Shown one piece after another: positions 1-12,092 of a stretch of 64,000 bases of DNA. This stretch comes from Cyrtodaria siliqua (lineage: Eukaryota; Mollusca; Bivalvia; Adapedonta; Hiatellidae): assembly GCA_037043455.1 (NCBI GenBank), contig JAWPHD010004482.1, positions 1 through 64,000 on the forward strand, written 5' to 3'. Within the stretch, counting starts at the first letter, position 1; every line of letters begins with the position of its first letter. Made by a program: the position numbers and the translations under genes. The notes below the pieces were generated by a model. The model had not been told where the DNA came from and searched no databases. It saw nothing but the letters and a program-made list of their open reading frames with translations.

Positions 1-604
1 GGTATTTTTATACCATTTCATAGCCACCGGCGTATGACACCAGAATCTAACACAATTATTTACCCTAAAGGAGAAAACAGTGGACCAAATAAACAAAATG
101 GCATTTAGTTGGGAGAAGCAGTTATGAAGCCTGCGTATTGCAAGTAACATTCAAAGTATTAAATTGAAAATCCTACAACACATCCTAAGGGTGATTAACC
201 AATATTCAGAACCTTTAACGGCTAAAGTAGTGGAACGGTCTATTCGCAATTAAAGTAAGAATAGGTACTTGAAAATGTACCACCGATATCGGTATATAAA
301 CATCGGCTCAACGATCCCCAGACATCAGAATGAATAATAGTTCTGACCGCAAGCACGGGAGATAAGGTTTTCTGCCGCCACAATGTACAGGCAACGCTAC
401 TGTGATATATAAAAAATGTGTGTTCTTTTCTATGGAGCTTGTGATAAGCAACAGTAGGAACTATATAAGCTTTTATATTTAGCGTAAACTTAACGGAAAG
501 CGTTTTTTACCCGGATTACAGTCAATTTATTGCCAATCACCAGATCCAGGGCAGGAGCAACTCTGACGGCAGGAGCTTACCTGGAGATTTTCTCCGTTGT
601 TATT
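1..604. other. No recognisable feature
   Basis: AT-rich sequence with no open frame of protein-like composition, RNA gene or clear repeat that I could identify. It abuts a retroelement 3' end at 605. Confidence 0.5.
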
Positions 605-672
605 GGCGTGTTTTAGGTTTGACTGTGGTCCTTGAATGCTACATTTCCTGTTCGATTTATATATCTACGTTA
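605..672 (+). repeat. 3' terminal fragment of the RT retroelement
   Basis: Matches the far 3' end seen after every reverse transcriptase copy in the window: a GACTGTGGTCCTTGAATGC-type stretch, then CTGTTCGATTTATATATCTA. Only the last 70 or so bases are present, with no coding part upstream, so it is a strongly 5'-truncated copy or a leftover. Confidence 0.6.
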
Positions 673-1876
673 AACCCTTTTGCTTTTAACTTACCATAAG
701 CCTTACTTAAACCTAACCGTAAGCCTAATCCTAACTCTGGCACGTGCCAAGATAACTGACTGTTATCCGTGCAAAAAAACCGTTTTCGGCAATGATGTAA
801 ATATTAGATAACTTGATGTTCCAGTGTTAAACTGACAACAGATACAAAATTAGAATCTTTTAAACATAAACCACAGCGTAAGTATATCAGGTGTTACATA
901 TAGAGCAATTTCACAGTCCAGCATACAACATAATCCGCCTTCAGAATGGTTTTACCAAATGTTATGGCATCATGTTCCTTGTTTTGCTTGAACCATTAAA
1001 ATCCTTCATAACGAGGTTACCGCGTTTACCGCGTTTATCAAGAAGACAAAAATATATCAGAAATGTAATGACAAAACAAACCCACCAAATTGTCTATATA
1101 AAAAGGGAAACCGGATGTTACATGTACGTTACTCACTAGATCGTCTGCCGTAACCTGGAAGGTGAAAGTAAACGTTAACCCAAAACCGGGTGGTTCCATT
1201 TTCAGTTCTCTTTCACTGTCCGTTCTACTGGTCATTTCGATGTGCAAAACCCTCTGTACTATTAGCCTAATGATGGCATTAAAACAATCTAACCTGTAGG
1301 TCACATGTATGTAAATTTAACGGTATGTGCTCTTTGGACCGGATGTACAGATTCACAGGTGACGTAAACCGGGCGGTTTCATATGCAATTACTCTCCGCA
1401 CTGTGCATGCTATTTAGACGAAAGCCAGGTCGTCCCATGTACATAATTCACTGCAATGAGTTTAGTATATTACTGTATATAGTTGTCTATTTTCCATGCA
1501 TACATAAGTTGGACATGTCATAGAATCTGACAGAACCTTAGAAAACGTGACAAACATATATTTGCTGGTTAATTAAGATATTAATCCAATATTACTCTAT
1601 AAGTTAGGTAGTTGAAAGAACGTCAGAGAACATATTGAGACAGTACGAGTATCCGGGATTCCCTCACCTCTTGTCGTAAGTCAGACAATGCATAGCTTAT
1701 CGGTGTTGACGGGCCGTGAAACACAATTCAATTATAATTAGATGCCAAAATATGATTTTGTGAGCGCCCAATGTCGTGGATGGATGTCATAAAATGGAAA
1801 CATTGTTGATGCCGTTAAGGAACTGTATACATAATAATAATATCGAATCAATAATTTACCAATATACACTAACTAT
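673..1876. other. Intergenic, nothing recognised
   Basis: Contains short frames on both strands at 891-1139 and 1038-1304 that overlap each other and lack recognisable motifs. I regard neither as a gene. Confidence 0.45.
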
Positions 1877-2078
1877 CTTGCCACATATTCTCATATGATT
1901 TTCATATGAATTTTTTTCATATGAGAATCAAGAAAAAGGAGCAACATATGAGTTTCATTTGAAACCTTTCATATGAAAATCATATGATTCTCATAATTTT
2001 CATATGAAAGGAGTTTCATGTGATTTTCATATGAATTTCATATGAATATCCTTTCATATGAGTTTCATATGTGGCAAG
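1877..2078. mobile_element. Small TIR element packed with CATATG palindromes
   Basis: The ends are CTTGCCACATAT at the left and its inverse ATATGTGGCAAG at the right, a 12-bp terminal inverted repeat around 202 bp. The interior is almost entirely TTTCATATGA and close variants in both orientations, so the strand can fold on itself in many registers. There is no coding capacity. It resembles a MITE or foldback element; no clear target duplication is visible. Confidence 0.6.
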
Positions 2079-2599
2079 TTTGCCTATGTATGTCTTTTTT
2101 TTTCTCTGAACCACTTTGTATAATATTTATGATGGTTTTGTGTATAGTAATTTCTAGAATGATCTATACTTATGTACTGTCTTCACAAGACAACAAATAA
2201 ATTAATTCTGGAATTATTCCAAAGGCCACCGTGACTATTGATATTTCTGTTTTTATTTCTGTTTATAGCATACATCAACAAGTTGTCCAAACCAACTCCG
2301 TATTGATATATCTTTAGAATGTGGTTTACGGGATTGTATCAGAGACAGAATATGGTAGTTGAAATAACTTATAATATCGAGGTTATTTCAATTTAAAAGT
2401 TTAATTGAAAAGGAAATGCACATAATATTTTTTAAAGACAAACCGTATAACACAATTGTTAGTTTAAACTTATTCATTTTATATCGATTGTAACGAAAGT
2501 TCTTTGAACTTATTTTAATCATTCTCGATGTCTTCCTGAAAAGAGCCAGTACTAAGCAAATGCAGATAAAGTGTCTTGCTTACGGAAACGTATGGTCAT

Positions 2600-2650
2600 G
2601 GCGGGGATCGAATCCACGACTTCTAGATCCTGGATCCAACGCTAATACAG
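2600..2650 (-). repeat. tRNA-derived fragment (B-box-like)
   Basis: Read on the minus strand, the stretch contains GGATTCGATCCCCGCC, which fits a tRNA T-arm with its B box. I could not build an acceptor stem or A box, so this looks like a piece of a tRNA-derived SINE rather than a tRNA gene. Confidence 0.3.
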
Positions 2651-2970
2651 GTGTTCACATACCTCAATAATTTAGCATAGATTAATATATGTCTATTCTC
2701 TATAAATAAAAAATGGATATAATAAAATGACGATGTTAAGTAAATGTGTTTCTGCAAATAAACACATTTCTATAAGTTAAGACATAATACAAAAACTATT
2801 CCGTATAATATTCATTCCGCAAATTCTGGCTTCGCACTTCTAATTGCCTGTGCAAGTGGTTCTATAAGTAGATAATCAAATAAGCGCTGTCAATCAACTT
2901 CATCAGGTATAATGTTTTTAGAACAAGTTGCCATTAAGTTATATTTACGGGTTTGCAGTAGATACACAGA

Positions 2971-3130
2971 GTTTAATTAACATTGTTGTTGTGATACGGG
3001 AAATATGTCCCGAGTGAGAAAGATTCTTGCGATATAGAAACGAGTGCGCTTGTGCACGCGTTTCTATATCGCTAGAATCTTTTTCACGAAGGAATTATTT
3101 TCCGTATCGTGACAACAATGCTAATTAAAC
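2971..3130. repeat. 160-bp inverted repeat (hairpin)
   Basis: The left arm starts GTTTAATTAACATTGTTGTT and the right arm ends GACAACAATGCTAATTAAAC. The arms pair nearly end to end, with the best match in the inner stem GCGATATAGAAACG / CGTTTCTATATCGC. Only a few bases lie between them. It could be a foldback MITE or a structure-prone intergenic hairpin. Confidence 0.7.
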
Positions 3131-4237
3131 TTTATATTATATATTCTGTGATGAATTTCTTTCCAATCGTCAATATTTTTACACCAGTTTGCCTTTTTAC
3201 ACCAGTGTGCACGAGAACGCCAAGACGACGTTACGTCAAACAAACATGTGGAACCGGAACTCTTCGTTAATTTCCGTAATCGGTATTTCCTAGTGGCGGA
3301 ATCTGACGAAGACGTCCGTAAAACAATCGGAACGTCATTTGGCGTTCCCGCCACTGACGGAAAAGGCCGAGCAATGTTTCGTACTGCGAAATATCTCCCA
3401 GTGGGAGATTATTTCACAAATAATATATGGTGCTGAGGTCCATATCACACCCGATTACCGGCAGCCGTTGGTACAGTTCGGCAGCCGTAGGTACAGTTCC
3501 CGGTTAAAAGAAACAAGTTTCAAAAGGGTAAGTAAATCTAGTTTTATGACTTGTTAGCCTAAAAGTATTAGAAAAGTGAATCGGCCATTTTAATTTGGAA
3601 GGAATGTTGTGTATGCCACCTGACTCCCGTGAAATTTGAACCTATATTATGCGAGTTACGGTAGGTTATATGTTGAAATTAAGCTTAAAAATGTGATTGT
3701 AGAAAGTTAGAGACCTGGTACTCGGTAAATAGTCAAGAGAGATTTCAAACATACTGCCATAAAATACAATCGTTCCTGAATGAACAGTCCAAATTTTAGC
3801 CCACAGAACATTTTATTAAAATAATTGTGAGTTTTTAAACTCGACCGGGTATTGAAAAATGGCAGGAGTACGGTACAGTACCATTATTTATTGGCAGGAA
3901 GCTAGTACAGTTCCGAAAAATGGCAGGAGTATGGTACAGTCCCAAAAACATTGGACGCTAAAGTCTTTTCTCCTTTGGTATAGTGGTGTAATTTCGAAAC
4001 AGTGGCAGTAGGATGCGACTGAGTGGGGGTATCATGGCATGAGTCTACGGCGTCGACATAGTCAGATTTAACATATTTCATTATATTTCTTTATCTTTAA
4101 ACACATGCAATGTTCTTAGAAAGAGAGATACGTAGCTATATGTCAGACAAAAAATAGTAGTTATTTTCTAAATTACTTTTCATGTGCATCACGACATGGT
4201 AGTAGCGTATTATTAACGCTGATATTTATGATGTAAC
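3131..4237. other. Intergenic with small imperfect repeats
   Basis: Short direct repeats of the type GGCAGCCGTNGGTACAGTTC occur twice near 3462-3500, and ATGGCAGGAGTANGGTACAG occurs twice about 60 bp apart near 3860-3945. Small overlapping frames at 3121-3557 on both strands have no recognisable motif and are probably chance. Confidence 0.4.
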
Positions 4238-4288
4238 GATCGTTGTATAATACGTATACAGTCACTGTATACGTATTATACAACGATC
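4238..4288. repeat. Perfect 51-bp palindrome
   Basis: Two 25-bp arms are exact inverse copies around a single central C. The arms begin GATCGTTGTATAATACG and end CGTATTATACAACGATC. There is no mismatch. It lies 11 bp upstream of an even longer palindrome. Confidence 0.9.
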
Positions 4289-4299
4289 AGTACATGTAA

Positions 4300-4386
4300 G
4301 GACACTGTACAAAAATATCATTGAAATATATCGTAATACACAGAGTGTATTACGATATATTTCAATGATATTTTTGTACAGTGTCC
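4300..4386. repeat. Perfect 87-bp palindrome abutting a SINE head
   Basis: Two 42-bp arms starting GGACACTGTACAAAAATATC and ending GATATTTTTGTACAGTGTCC match exactly around a 3-base loop (AGA). The right arm runs directly into the tRNA-related start of the SINE at 4381. Such perfection suggests recent formation, for example by template switching, or continued correction between the arms. Confidence 0.9.
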
Positions 4387-4640
4387 GTGGCCGAGTGGTT
4401 AGAGTCTCTGACTAGAAATCACTTGCCCCTCACCGCTGTGGTTTTGATTACACATGGGCCTGGGAATCTTTATGTAAAGAAGCTATCCAGCTGGCTTGCG
4501 GAACGTCGGTGGTTCTACCTAGGTGCCCGCCCGTGCACGAAAATTGCCCGAAGGGGCACATGGGATCTTCCTCTACCAATGGAAGCTGGAAAGTCGCCAT
4601 ATGACTTTACCTGTTGGGGCGACTACAAAATCCAATTCAA
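4381..4640 (+). repeat. tRNA-derived SINE
   Basis: The head has an A box TGGCCGAGTGGTT (4388-4400), typical of a Ser/Leu-type tRNA, and a decayed B-box region near 4439-4450. The body (about 4480-4630) contains the GCTGGCTTGCGGAACGTCGG and GGTGCCCGCC segments known from molluscan tRNA-derived SINEs of the RUDI/MESC kind (family knowledge, from memory). The 124-codon frame across it is a by-product and not a gene. Confidence 0.65.
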
Positions 4641-4800
4641 TTCGATTGTACACTGTACATTATTCAACGATCAAGAGAGAAAAGTAGCAGACTTGGTTTT
4701 ACTGAGTCTGTTCTTGAGAGGTCATATAAGAAGTAATACCTATCGTACCCACTAGTACCGGCTTAAGCGGTATTCTACTTTAAAGTCACAATGAATGGGC
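4641..4800 (+). repeat. Dispersed repeat with AGACT hairpin
   Basis: Contains GTAGCAGACTTGGTTTTACT then GAGTCTG, able to form a short stem-loop, followed by an ACCGGCTTAAGCGGTATTCT segment. The same block occurs inverted at 8384-8530, and a related hairpin with a compensated stem is near 7930-7960. Confidence 0.55.
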
Positions 4801-5582
4801 TCAACTACCAACGATACCAACGATACCTGGTGATATTTCATGTAAATGGAACAATACGCCAAACAGTTCACAGACACAAAGTTTAACTGATAAGCACTTC
4901 ATGGTTAAGAGTTATACGCAGTGGAAAATTGATAAACACTTTTGGTAAATGCACTGGACAAATGAAACAGTTGGTCAAAAGGTGAGATGCAATTAGAAAC
5001 TGAAACAATTGGTAAAAAGTTAGACAAAATGAGAAACTGAAACAAATGGTGAAAAGGTAGACGCAATGGGAAACTGAAACAACACATTCTAGTTAACAGT
5101 TGGATACAATGGAAAATACACAAATAAGCACTTAAAGGCAAATAGTTACACGCAGTGGAAAATGATAAACACCTTCAGGTGAATCGTTAGATGCAATGAA
5201 TATACACGTTCTGGTGAAGTTAAATGCCATGGAAAATTGGTAATCTCTTAACAATGAACAGTTACACTAAGTGGACACCTTCTGGTGAATAGTTGGGAAC
5301 ACTGATTAACTGATATGTACCGTATGATGATTAGTTATATGCAATGTAAAAATTTTCCGGTGAATAGTCAGAGGCAATGTAAAATAAAACTGATAAACTA
5401 TTTTGACGAAAAGTAAGCTGACATGATATATATCTAAATATAACTAAACATTCAGTTGTTTGTGCACTTTCTTGGCTCTCTAGTCCATCGGGTATGATTA
5501 CTTTTATGGCAAAGTGGGAACTCGACAACTCGACGAGTGTTTAATGTATAAATCATAAGTATTCATTTTAAGTAATAGATAG
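4801..5582. repeat. Degenerate tandem repeat (about 45-50 bp unit)
   Basis: From about 4905 to 5400 the words GTTAGACGCAATGGAAAA, GAAACTGAAACA and CTTCTGGTGAATAG recur in loose order with many substitutions. This is an old, diverged tandem array. Nothing else is recognised up to 5582. Confidence 0.45.
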
Positions 5583-5801
5583 ATTCTGGTCTCAGCGAGT
5601 TGGCTTATTTAAACCAAATAAATATAACCAACGAGCTGAGACAGACTCTAACTTTTTTGTAGCGTGTTGTACTGAGTAACACTGTGACGTCATAATGACC
5701 GTACTCTAAATTCCAATATCCGGTAGTTGTAGTACGGTATAGCCACGCCCCTTTAGTTGCTCTGCATTCATCAAAGGAAATGTCACCGACCATGCTACAA
5801 T
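5583..5801 (+). promoter_or_regulatory. Promoter-like dispersed repeat, left copy
   Basis: Starts ATTCTGGTCTCAGCGAGTT, which folds with a nearby CCAACGAGCTGAGAC around a TATTTAAA stretch. It then carries a perfect CRE palindrome TGACGTCA (5685-5692), a GCCACGCCC Sp/KLF-type box (5742-5750) and ends CCATGCTACAAT. An inverted copy at 60376-60623 keeps the same order of elements. Promoter activity is inferred only from the motifs. Confidence 0.5.
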
Positions 5802-8347
5802 TGGGCTTAAAGAAGTACATATTGTTTTCTTGAAGTATATTTTTATTTATATTATTTCCTGATGGAGAAATTGAATTGAAAATGTCATAGTGTAAGAAAA
5901 TCTAGGCGAATTATTCCATGTTGCTTCAATTTATGAAAGAAATACTTAAATGCACTGGTGGTGATCAGGATGAAAAATGGATGTCAAACAAATACGAGTA
6001 AAACCATCATAATGCGTTTCAGTTGCATATTCAATATTTATTTGCACTAAACAATACCTAATAAAAGAATCGATTTTATAACTGTTGTAACACTGTTAAT
6101 GAAATAGTTTGGTCTTGAAAACTCGACGACTCGGCTAGACTTCGATGCATAAATCTTAATTCATATGATGCTTTAACGCTGTAATAAATTCGTGTTTTAT
6201 GATCCAACTACACTTATATTTATTAATATGTACAAATACTAGCAATATGAACCTCATATGAATTAATATTAACAGTCGTCGTGTTTTCAGAATTAATAAT
6301 TCAACCGGACTTAATATAGGGCTTATATAAAGCATGTGCACCTGCCATATAAAACTGGAGCACATAATAAGGGTTTTCTTTTGTATTTGTATTGTTATCA
6401 TAATCTTCAATATCGCCTCCAGTACCTTTAAATAAACTAAGCAAAAGCGGAGGATGGGTACAATGGTTTATAACAGTATATTTAAACTTCAAACGATTTC
6501 GTAATTTATACGACTTGGACATTACATGACATAAAGTCCTTTTAGAATAATGTTGAAACTACATATTAACCATAACCATAGGGTAAACATATAATGGTTA
6601 AACTACCTTAATTAGAGGCTGTTAATACAAACAAAACTTCATTAAAAAACAAACATTTAACATTAAACATAAACGGTTTATGTTTAATGTTAAATGTATT
6701 ACCGTATTTTGTTTTTGTATTATATGGTTTACCAAAATTACACAACAAGCGCTATTTATTATTAATCAAAGGATATGGATGAATATATATCAATCAACAA
6801 TCAAACATGCACAAGTAAACGCACATTTAACTGCTGATAAGACATTTCTAAACTAATGTATTGTATTCATCAACGAGACTTCTATGTCTTACCTTTTCGG
6901 AAACGAAAACCGTCTTCCCGGCTGTTCATATGAATGTACCAACTTATGTAATACGACCAAAATAACCAATAAATATTCCACACTTGCCCATGTCATCGTC
7001 TTTTTTCTCAAATGCATCGTTAGTTATTTCTGAATAATCACCTTCCACTCGTTTTTGTTAAGTTCTTTCTGCCTTTATCTAAGAGCAATCGTTCAGTTTT
7101 TCTTTCGAACAAAACTTAAATGTATTACGAATGTATTTGATAAAAACAATATATTGCAAGATGTTCATACTTCTGAGCACTGAGCAAACTTACTGACGAA
7201 TTTTCAGATCAATATATAGCTTACATGTCAATATATAAATCAATTCAAATATATCAGTTTGTAAGAAAAAACAACTGCAAAAAGAAGTCTACATTGAACT
7301 GTTCCTCCACATGGTTATCCGTTATATATAAGCCTTTCTTAACTTTCCCATATCCCTCAGTATCGCACAGAATCTATTAGGCACCGACAATAGGACTTGT
7401 TGCTTATTACGTTAGATTACAGAATTTGCCACAAGTTTTAAAAATAGACGATATTGGCATTAATCTCCGCCGTTAGTATTGGCTTTGATAGATAGATGCG
7501 ATACATCGAGAGATACTCTGACTGCGTCTGGCCACCGAGCGATTTCTGTCGCTGCTTTGGTGTTAATTCTCAATTCGGTTCGTGTGTTTTGGTTCAAAAT
7601 CTAAACCGATAAGCATATGGCTATCTATTTGGAAATATTTTTCCGACAAGCATATATCTATAATTATAACATGTATAACTTATCACTGAGACGCTTGTTC
7701 AAGCTAATAGTTCTTAAATATGTTATATTTAAAATAGCACCCGTTCATAGTTTAACGTAGTTGTTATAGACGATCGCTGGCCACGGAATAGTATCAAAAT
7801 ACAGCATCATTGAAGGTTTTGTGTTTACCGCCATATGCCGTTTTCGGGATGGCTCAAATGTTATATTGAGTTCGGCTCAACCCGGGGCTAGAGGGCATGA
7901 ACTGTAAAAAGCATTTTGCACTACAGTTTATGAACAGTCTCAGTAAAACCGAGTCAGACTGCAATACTTATATATTTATCATATATTTTTCGTGTTAGGC
8001 GTTTTCCATATTTCCCATTTCATGCTATATGACAGTGCCTACGCAAAGTCGCAGAGACGTCAGAAAGTGTATTGTGTTTTTTTTTTTAATAATTTCACAC
8101 AGTTTGCCAAGCTTTACTTTCAGTTACCTGCATTTTACTGTCTTTTTAATGTCCCTAGACTAAAAAGTAACATATATTTCTTTTTAAAACATTCTCTATT
8201 TCAAGTATACAGTTGGTAATACATTTTCACATAATTAAGGTCTAGTTGTGCATGCTGTTATCCTGGTGACATATGACAAATCGTGTTCTTATTAACCTTC
8301 CGTACGGCTTGTTCCAATTCGCACTTTGCTGTGTGGCGGCCGTAAGA
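5802..8347. other. Intergenic, AT-rich
   Basis: No gene recognised. It contains a perfect palindrome at 6654-6696, listed separately, and a GGTTTTACTGAG-type hairpin near 7930-7960. Small frames at 6156-6522 overlap on the same strand and show no family signal. Confidence 0.45.
6654..6696. repeat. Perfect 43-bp palindrome
   Basis: Two exact 21-bp arms (CATTTAACATTAAACATAAAC and its inverse) around one central G. This is the third mismatch-free palindrome within 2.5 kb. Confidence 0.9.
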
Positions 8348-8545
8348 AGTCGCCCCGACTACAAATCAGTAGTGTTATTATTTACCGGTCCTTTGGGATC
8401 ATCAAGCCCATTCTGTGTTGCTTTAAAGTAGAATATCGCTTAAGCCGGTGCCATGAGGCGTGAGAGGTGTTGCATCTTATAATTACCTCTCATGAACAGA
8501 CTCAATAAAATCGAGTCTGCTACTTTTCACACTTGTTTGTGTTTG
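8348..8545 (-). repeat. Inverted copy of the 4641-4800 repeat and SINE tail
   Basis: On the minus strand it reads GTAGCAGACTCGATTTTATT, GAGTCTG, then GGCACCGGCTTAAGCGATAT and finally GTAGTCGGGGCGAC, matching 4610-4800 in order. The terminal part, CTACTTTTCACACTTGTTTG on the plus strand, resembles blocks at 11060, 17640, 29700 and 49045. Confidence 0.5.
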
Positions 8546-8710
8546 TTTAGGGTTAACGGGCTCTTCTCATGAACATATTCAATTATACTTTTCTCTCTTC
8601 TTCGCGGAGATCCCCTTTTCGATATTTATTGGCATATACCTAATATACGTTCAATGCTCTTTAGCGCCAACGAGCCATAATTATCTGTGTTTTTTTTCTT
8701 TATAATTATA

Positions 8711-9440
8711 ACAACCCATCTATCACAACCTGACTTCTGTGGTGAAGTGATTTACATACTTCGTGAGATCATTGGTCATAATCACTTTCATACAATATTT
8801 AATAAACTTGCTAAAAGGTTTATCAAAAGAGGTTATGACCGTATTATTTTGCAACGCACTGCATGTATAGTGGTTGACCTATTTACAGTTCACCACTGTG
8901 CTTTCCTCTTTGACTGTGCGATGACCGGACAGATTGAGGACTCTATTATGACGTCTGCCTGAATCCTCATAGGATGTTAGCGTTTGATGTTTGCCTTAAA
9001 TCTTGTTTTGTCGTTACACCATTACAAGTTTGTTCTCTTGTTGCTCTGGCTTCTTCAGTCATTGAGTACTTGCTTTGGGGCTTTATGGTCTTTTGTTTTT
9101 ATATTCATATATACATGATCATGTATGTGTTTTACTTATATTGCCTATTAATGCTGCCTTGCTTTTTTTAGAGAATATAACCTGGCGGGGATATCTGTAT
9201 TTATTGGGATGACAATAGGGTAAAGATGAGGTTTGGTGCACCCTAGAATCTGGTTTAATATTAAACCCCAACCGCATTTTACCCACTGACCAAGGCGATA
9301 TCACTTTGTCAACCATTCTATGTTTGTTATACCATACCTTGCCTTTTATTCATATTTGTAGTTGGTGTTTGTTTCTGTGTGTGTTTGTGGTTGACTGTAG
9401 TCCTTATTGCTACATTTCTTGTTTGTCTTATTTACGACAC
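8711..9440 (+). pseudogene. RT retroelement, 5'-truncated copy (U0)
   Basis: The frame from 8711 to 8962 encodes the C-terminal end of the window's reverse transcriptase family: LSQPDF, then KRFIKRGYDR, IILQRTACIVVD and AFLFDCAMTGQ, ending in the family's stop. The finger and palm motifs are absent. After the stop comes the conserved 3' tail (9140-9440), with TTAATGCTGCCTTGC, CCTGGCGGGGATATC and GACCAAGGCGATATC. This copy therefore represents only the last fifth or so of the coding region plus the tail. Confidence 0.7.
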
Positions 9441-10300
9441 ACTCATACACGTTTGATCACTTCGAGATGAAATAAAATCTGTTATTCACGACAAAACATT
9501 TTTTTTCTTTCTTTTTTATGCTTTATAATCAACGTGTACTGCAGTATGCAAGAAACAAATAAATTTGACGACGTCATTAGGTTAGTATGATAAAATTGCT
9601 GTTTTTAATTCCCCATAACTTCTAAACTAATTAACCGATTTCAATCCAATGATAAAACTTTTATAGCAACTTTCTGAAAAAAGTAGTTTTTGAAAAAAAA
9701 TACCAACTGACATTTTTCACTGTTAAATGACTACAATTCTGAAATACTTAACCAGTTTTAAAAACTATAGCTCAGATATATATTAAACAGTTATTTTCTA
9801 AATAAATAAAAAAATAGTTTCTGATATTGAAAAAAAAGTAGTACCGACAGTGAAAAAATAAAGCTCTATATTTCACACGTATGAAATACCACTTTTATTT
9901 CATTGCTAAAATCCACTGCTAAGCATAAAGTAAATGTTCATATTTATAAATATTCCATATATGGTCATTTAGAACTATGATGTTATAGCTCTCAAAATGG
10001 CGGCTTCTATATCGTTTCAACTTGTTCAACAGAACCCTAAAATGATCGTATCCTTTTTGTTTTTCTTCCGGTTTTGATAAATCGTTCACCCTCTTCCATT
10101 TCTTTCAGAGCTCTTAATAATAACGATTGTTTGGCTATGTCGCTATATTCCCTTTTAAATAATCAGAATCATCACTTTATAATTTATGATTATAACAATG
10201 TCTACTGACATGTATTTGTGTACATTTTAAACATGAAAGGCACATAGGCTATGAACGGTAAATACTCTATCATTTAAAGTTATTGGAACTCTCGCGCCAT
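9441..10300. other. AT-rich spacer
   Basis: Contains several related lines with AAAAAGTAGTTTTTGA- and AACTAATTAACCGATTT-like words near 9600-9850, perhaps an old tandem repeat. No gene. Confidence 0.35.
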
Positions 10301-12092
10301 GAATTAAGTTTGCTTTCTGTTGGAATTAGAAATACAAAAACAAACTTACTTACAAAATAACTGCATATTATATAAAAGAGCACTGAAGTCTAAATCTTAT
10401 CAAACAGTTGTTACGTTTCAATTTTTCTTTCTTCAAATAATCAAATATCTCAAAATTTGTATGAGTGATACCGATCTGACAGGACATGAAACAACAAGTA
10501 ATTAAAAAAAAAATGGTATATGCGTATGTGTGGTTTAACAACAGGACGTGTTCTCAGTAACTTAGCTACGGCATTCTGTGCAGCAGCTTCTCAAGTGCTG
10601 TGTAATCAGGTTTTGCAGCATTACTTAGCTCTACTGAAACACCTGGGTTTTTTTGTAATGGATGTGTGTGGGTTTGTTTATGCTGGGTACTGAGTCAGCA
10701 ACACATTCATATTACGTCAGTGCATTTTACTAGTTTATTAGTCGAGGCTTAGGAAACGAGAAATGTCGCGGTTCTGTTGAGCTATTCGTCACGTTCATGT
10801 GGATACCGCCACATTGGGATGTCTTCATGACACCTTATGGCGTACAATAAACGTCGAAGCTTTCCGGATTGCTTATTTTGCGGATAAGGCAAACGTCACT
10901 AGATTGATATATTTATTTGATGACCATCTTGTCAGGTCGAAAAGTACCTGCGTGTTAATGCCTGGCCAAATATACGTGAAAGGACAAGACACTGATATAT
11001 GACTATATTTACCAAGCAGAGTATTCACATATTTCTGTATGGTTTAATAAAGCCGAGTATTGTACCTTTTTCTCTTGCTTGTGTATGTGGCTTCCAATTT
11101 ATCCCTTATTCAGTTTAATTATATATTTTAAACAAAATGCTATACATGCTCATGCAAACCAATACATTGACAACATTCTTTCGTATTTCGTAACTGTAAT
11201 GAATAATGTATGTTACTGTGTAAAGTGTGATAAATATTAGGAGACTCTTTCATGGATATCCGGTGCAGAAATGGAATTCTCACCCTATAACTGTTTTGAT
11301 TGGAACAGTGGCCGAGGATTGCAGTTTCCATATCTGAACCGGACCGATTCTTTTTCTTGCATACAATTGACATTGTGTGCTCTTGCATACAATTGAGCGT
11401 TAATTAAAAAATACCTATTAGTTCTGGGTTTTTTCGAGGTCATTGTTGATATGCGAGATATGTTATCTGAATCCGACTATAAGATTATACATGACAGAAC
11501 ACGTGTAAATCGAACATATGTATAGCGAATCTGGTATGCTAGACAACAATCAAATATGTACTTCAAATGTAATTATGGCCATAAGCTTTGTACACATGTT
11601 GTACTGTAAGCATATATAAGCAATGTTCATATCTGATCTGTAACTGTTGGGACAAAGAAAATACTTAATACTTTAAATTATTAATTTAATAAAACGGTGT
11701 GCTGAATATGCGCATGAGATCATAAGTTATCAATAGTTGTCAAAGGACTCTAAAGAAACTGCACATGAATGTAATGTTTTCGCTCTGTAACCTTCAAACA
11801 GACTTACTTATTATAGCAGACGATCTTGGCTTTCGAACTTACAATCAAAGAGTTGAGATAAAAGTACAGAAGTAATTTCACACTTCTTCTGCTAGATGTG
11901 TTAAAAAATATGTGCAGAAACTATAATGGGTTATCAACCTGTTATTACAAGTGTATATATACCAGGATTAGGGATATGATGTTTTTGTTACATCTATAAG
12001 GTGTGATTTGTTTCGCTTGACGAAGCATTTCTTTAATTTGTTTTAACAGAAGTATAGCATATAACGTGTAAGCTGGGTTTATTATAGCTACT
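10301..12092. repeat. U0 dispersed block
   Basis: Diverged equivalent of 16850-18870 (U1), 28850-32270 (U2) and 48950-50300 (U3). Anchors include ACCTGACATGACATGAAACA-like text, CTTAGCTACGGCATTCTG (10562), a CAAGACACTGATATATGA end (10985) and AGACGATCTTGGCTTTCGAA (11818). Frames within it, such as 10799-11002, are not conserved as protein between copies. Confidence 0.6.

Noticed and set aside
4381..4755. 124-codon frame
   Set aside because: Lies over a tRNA-derived SINE and its neighbour repeat.
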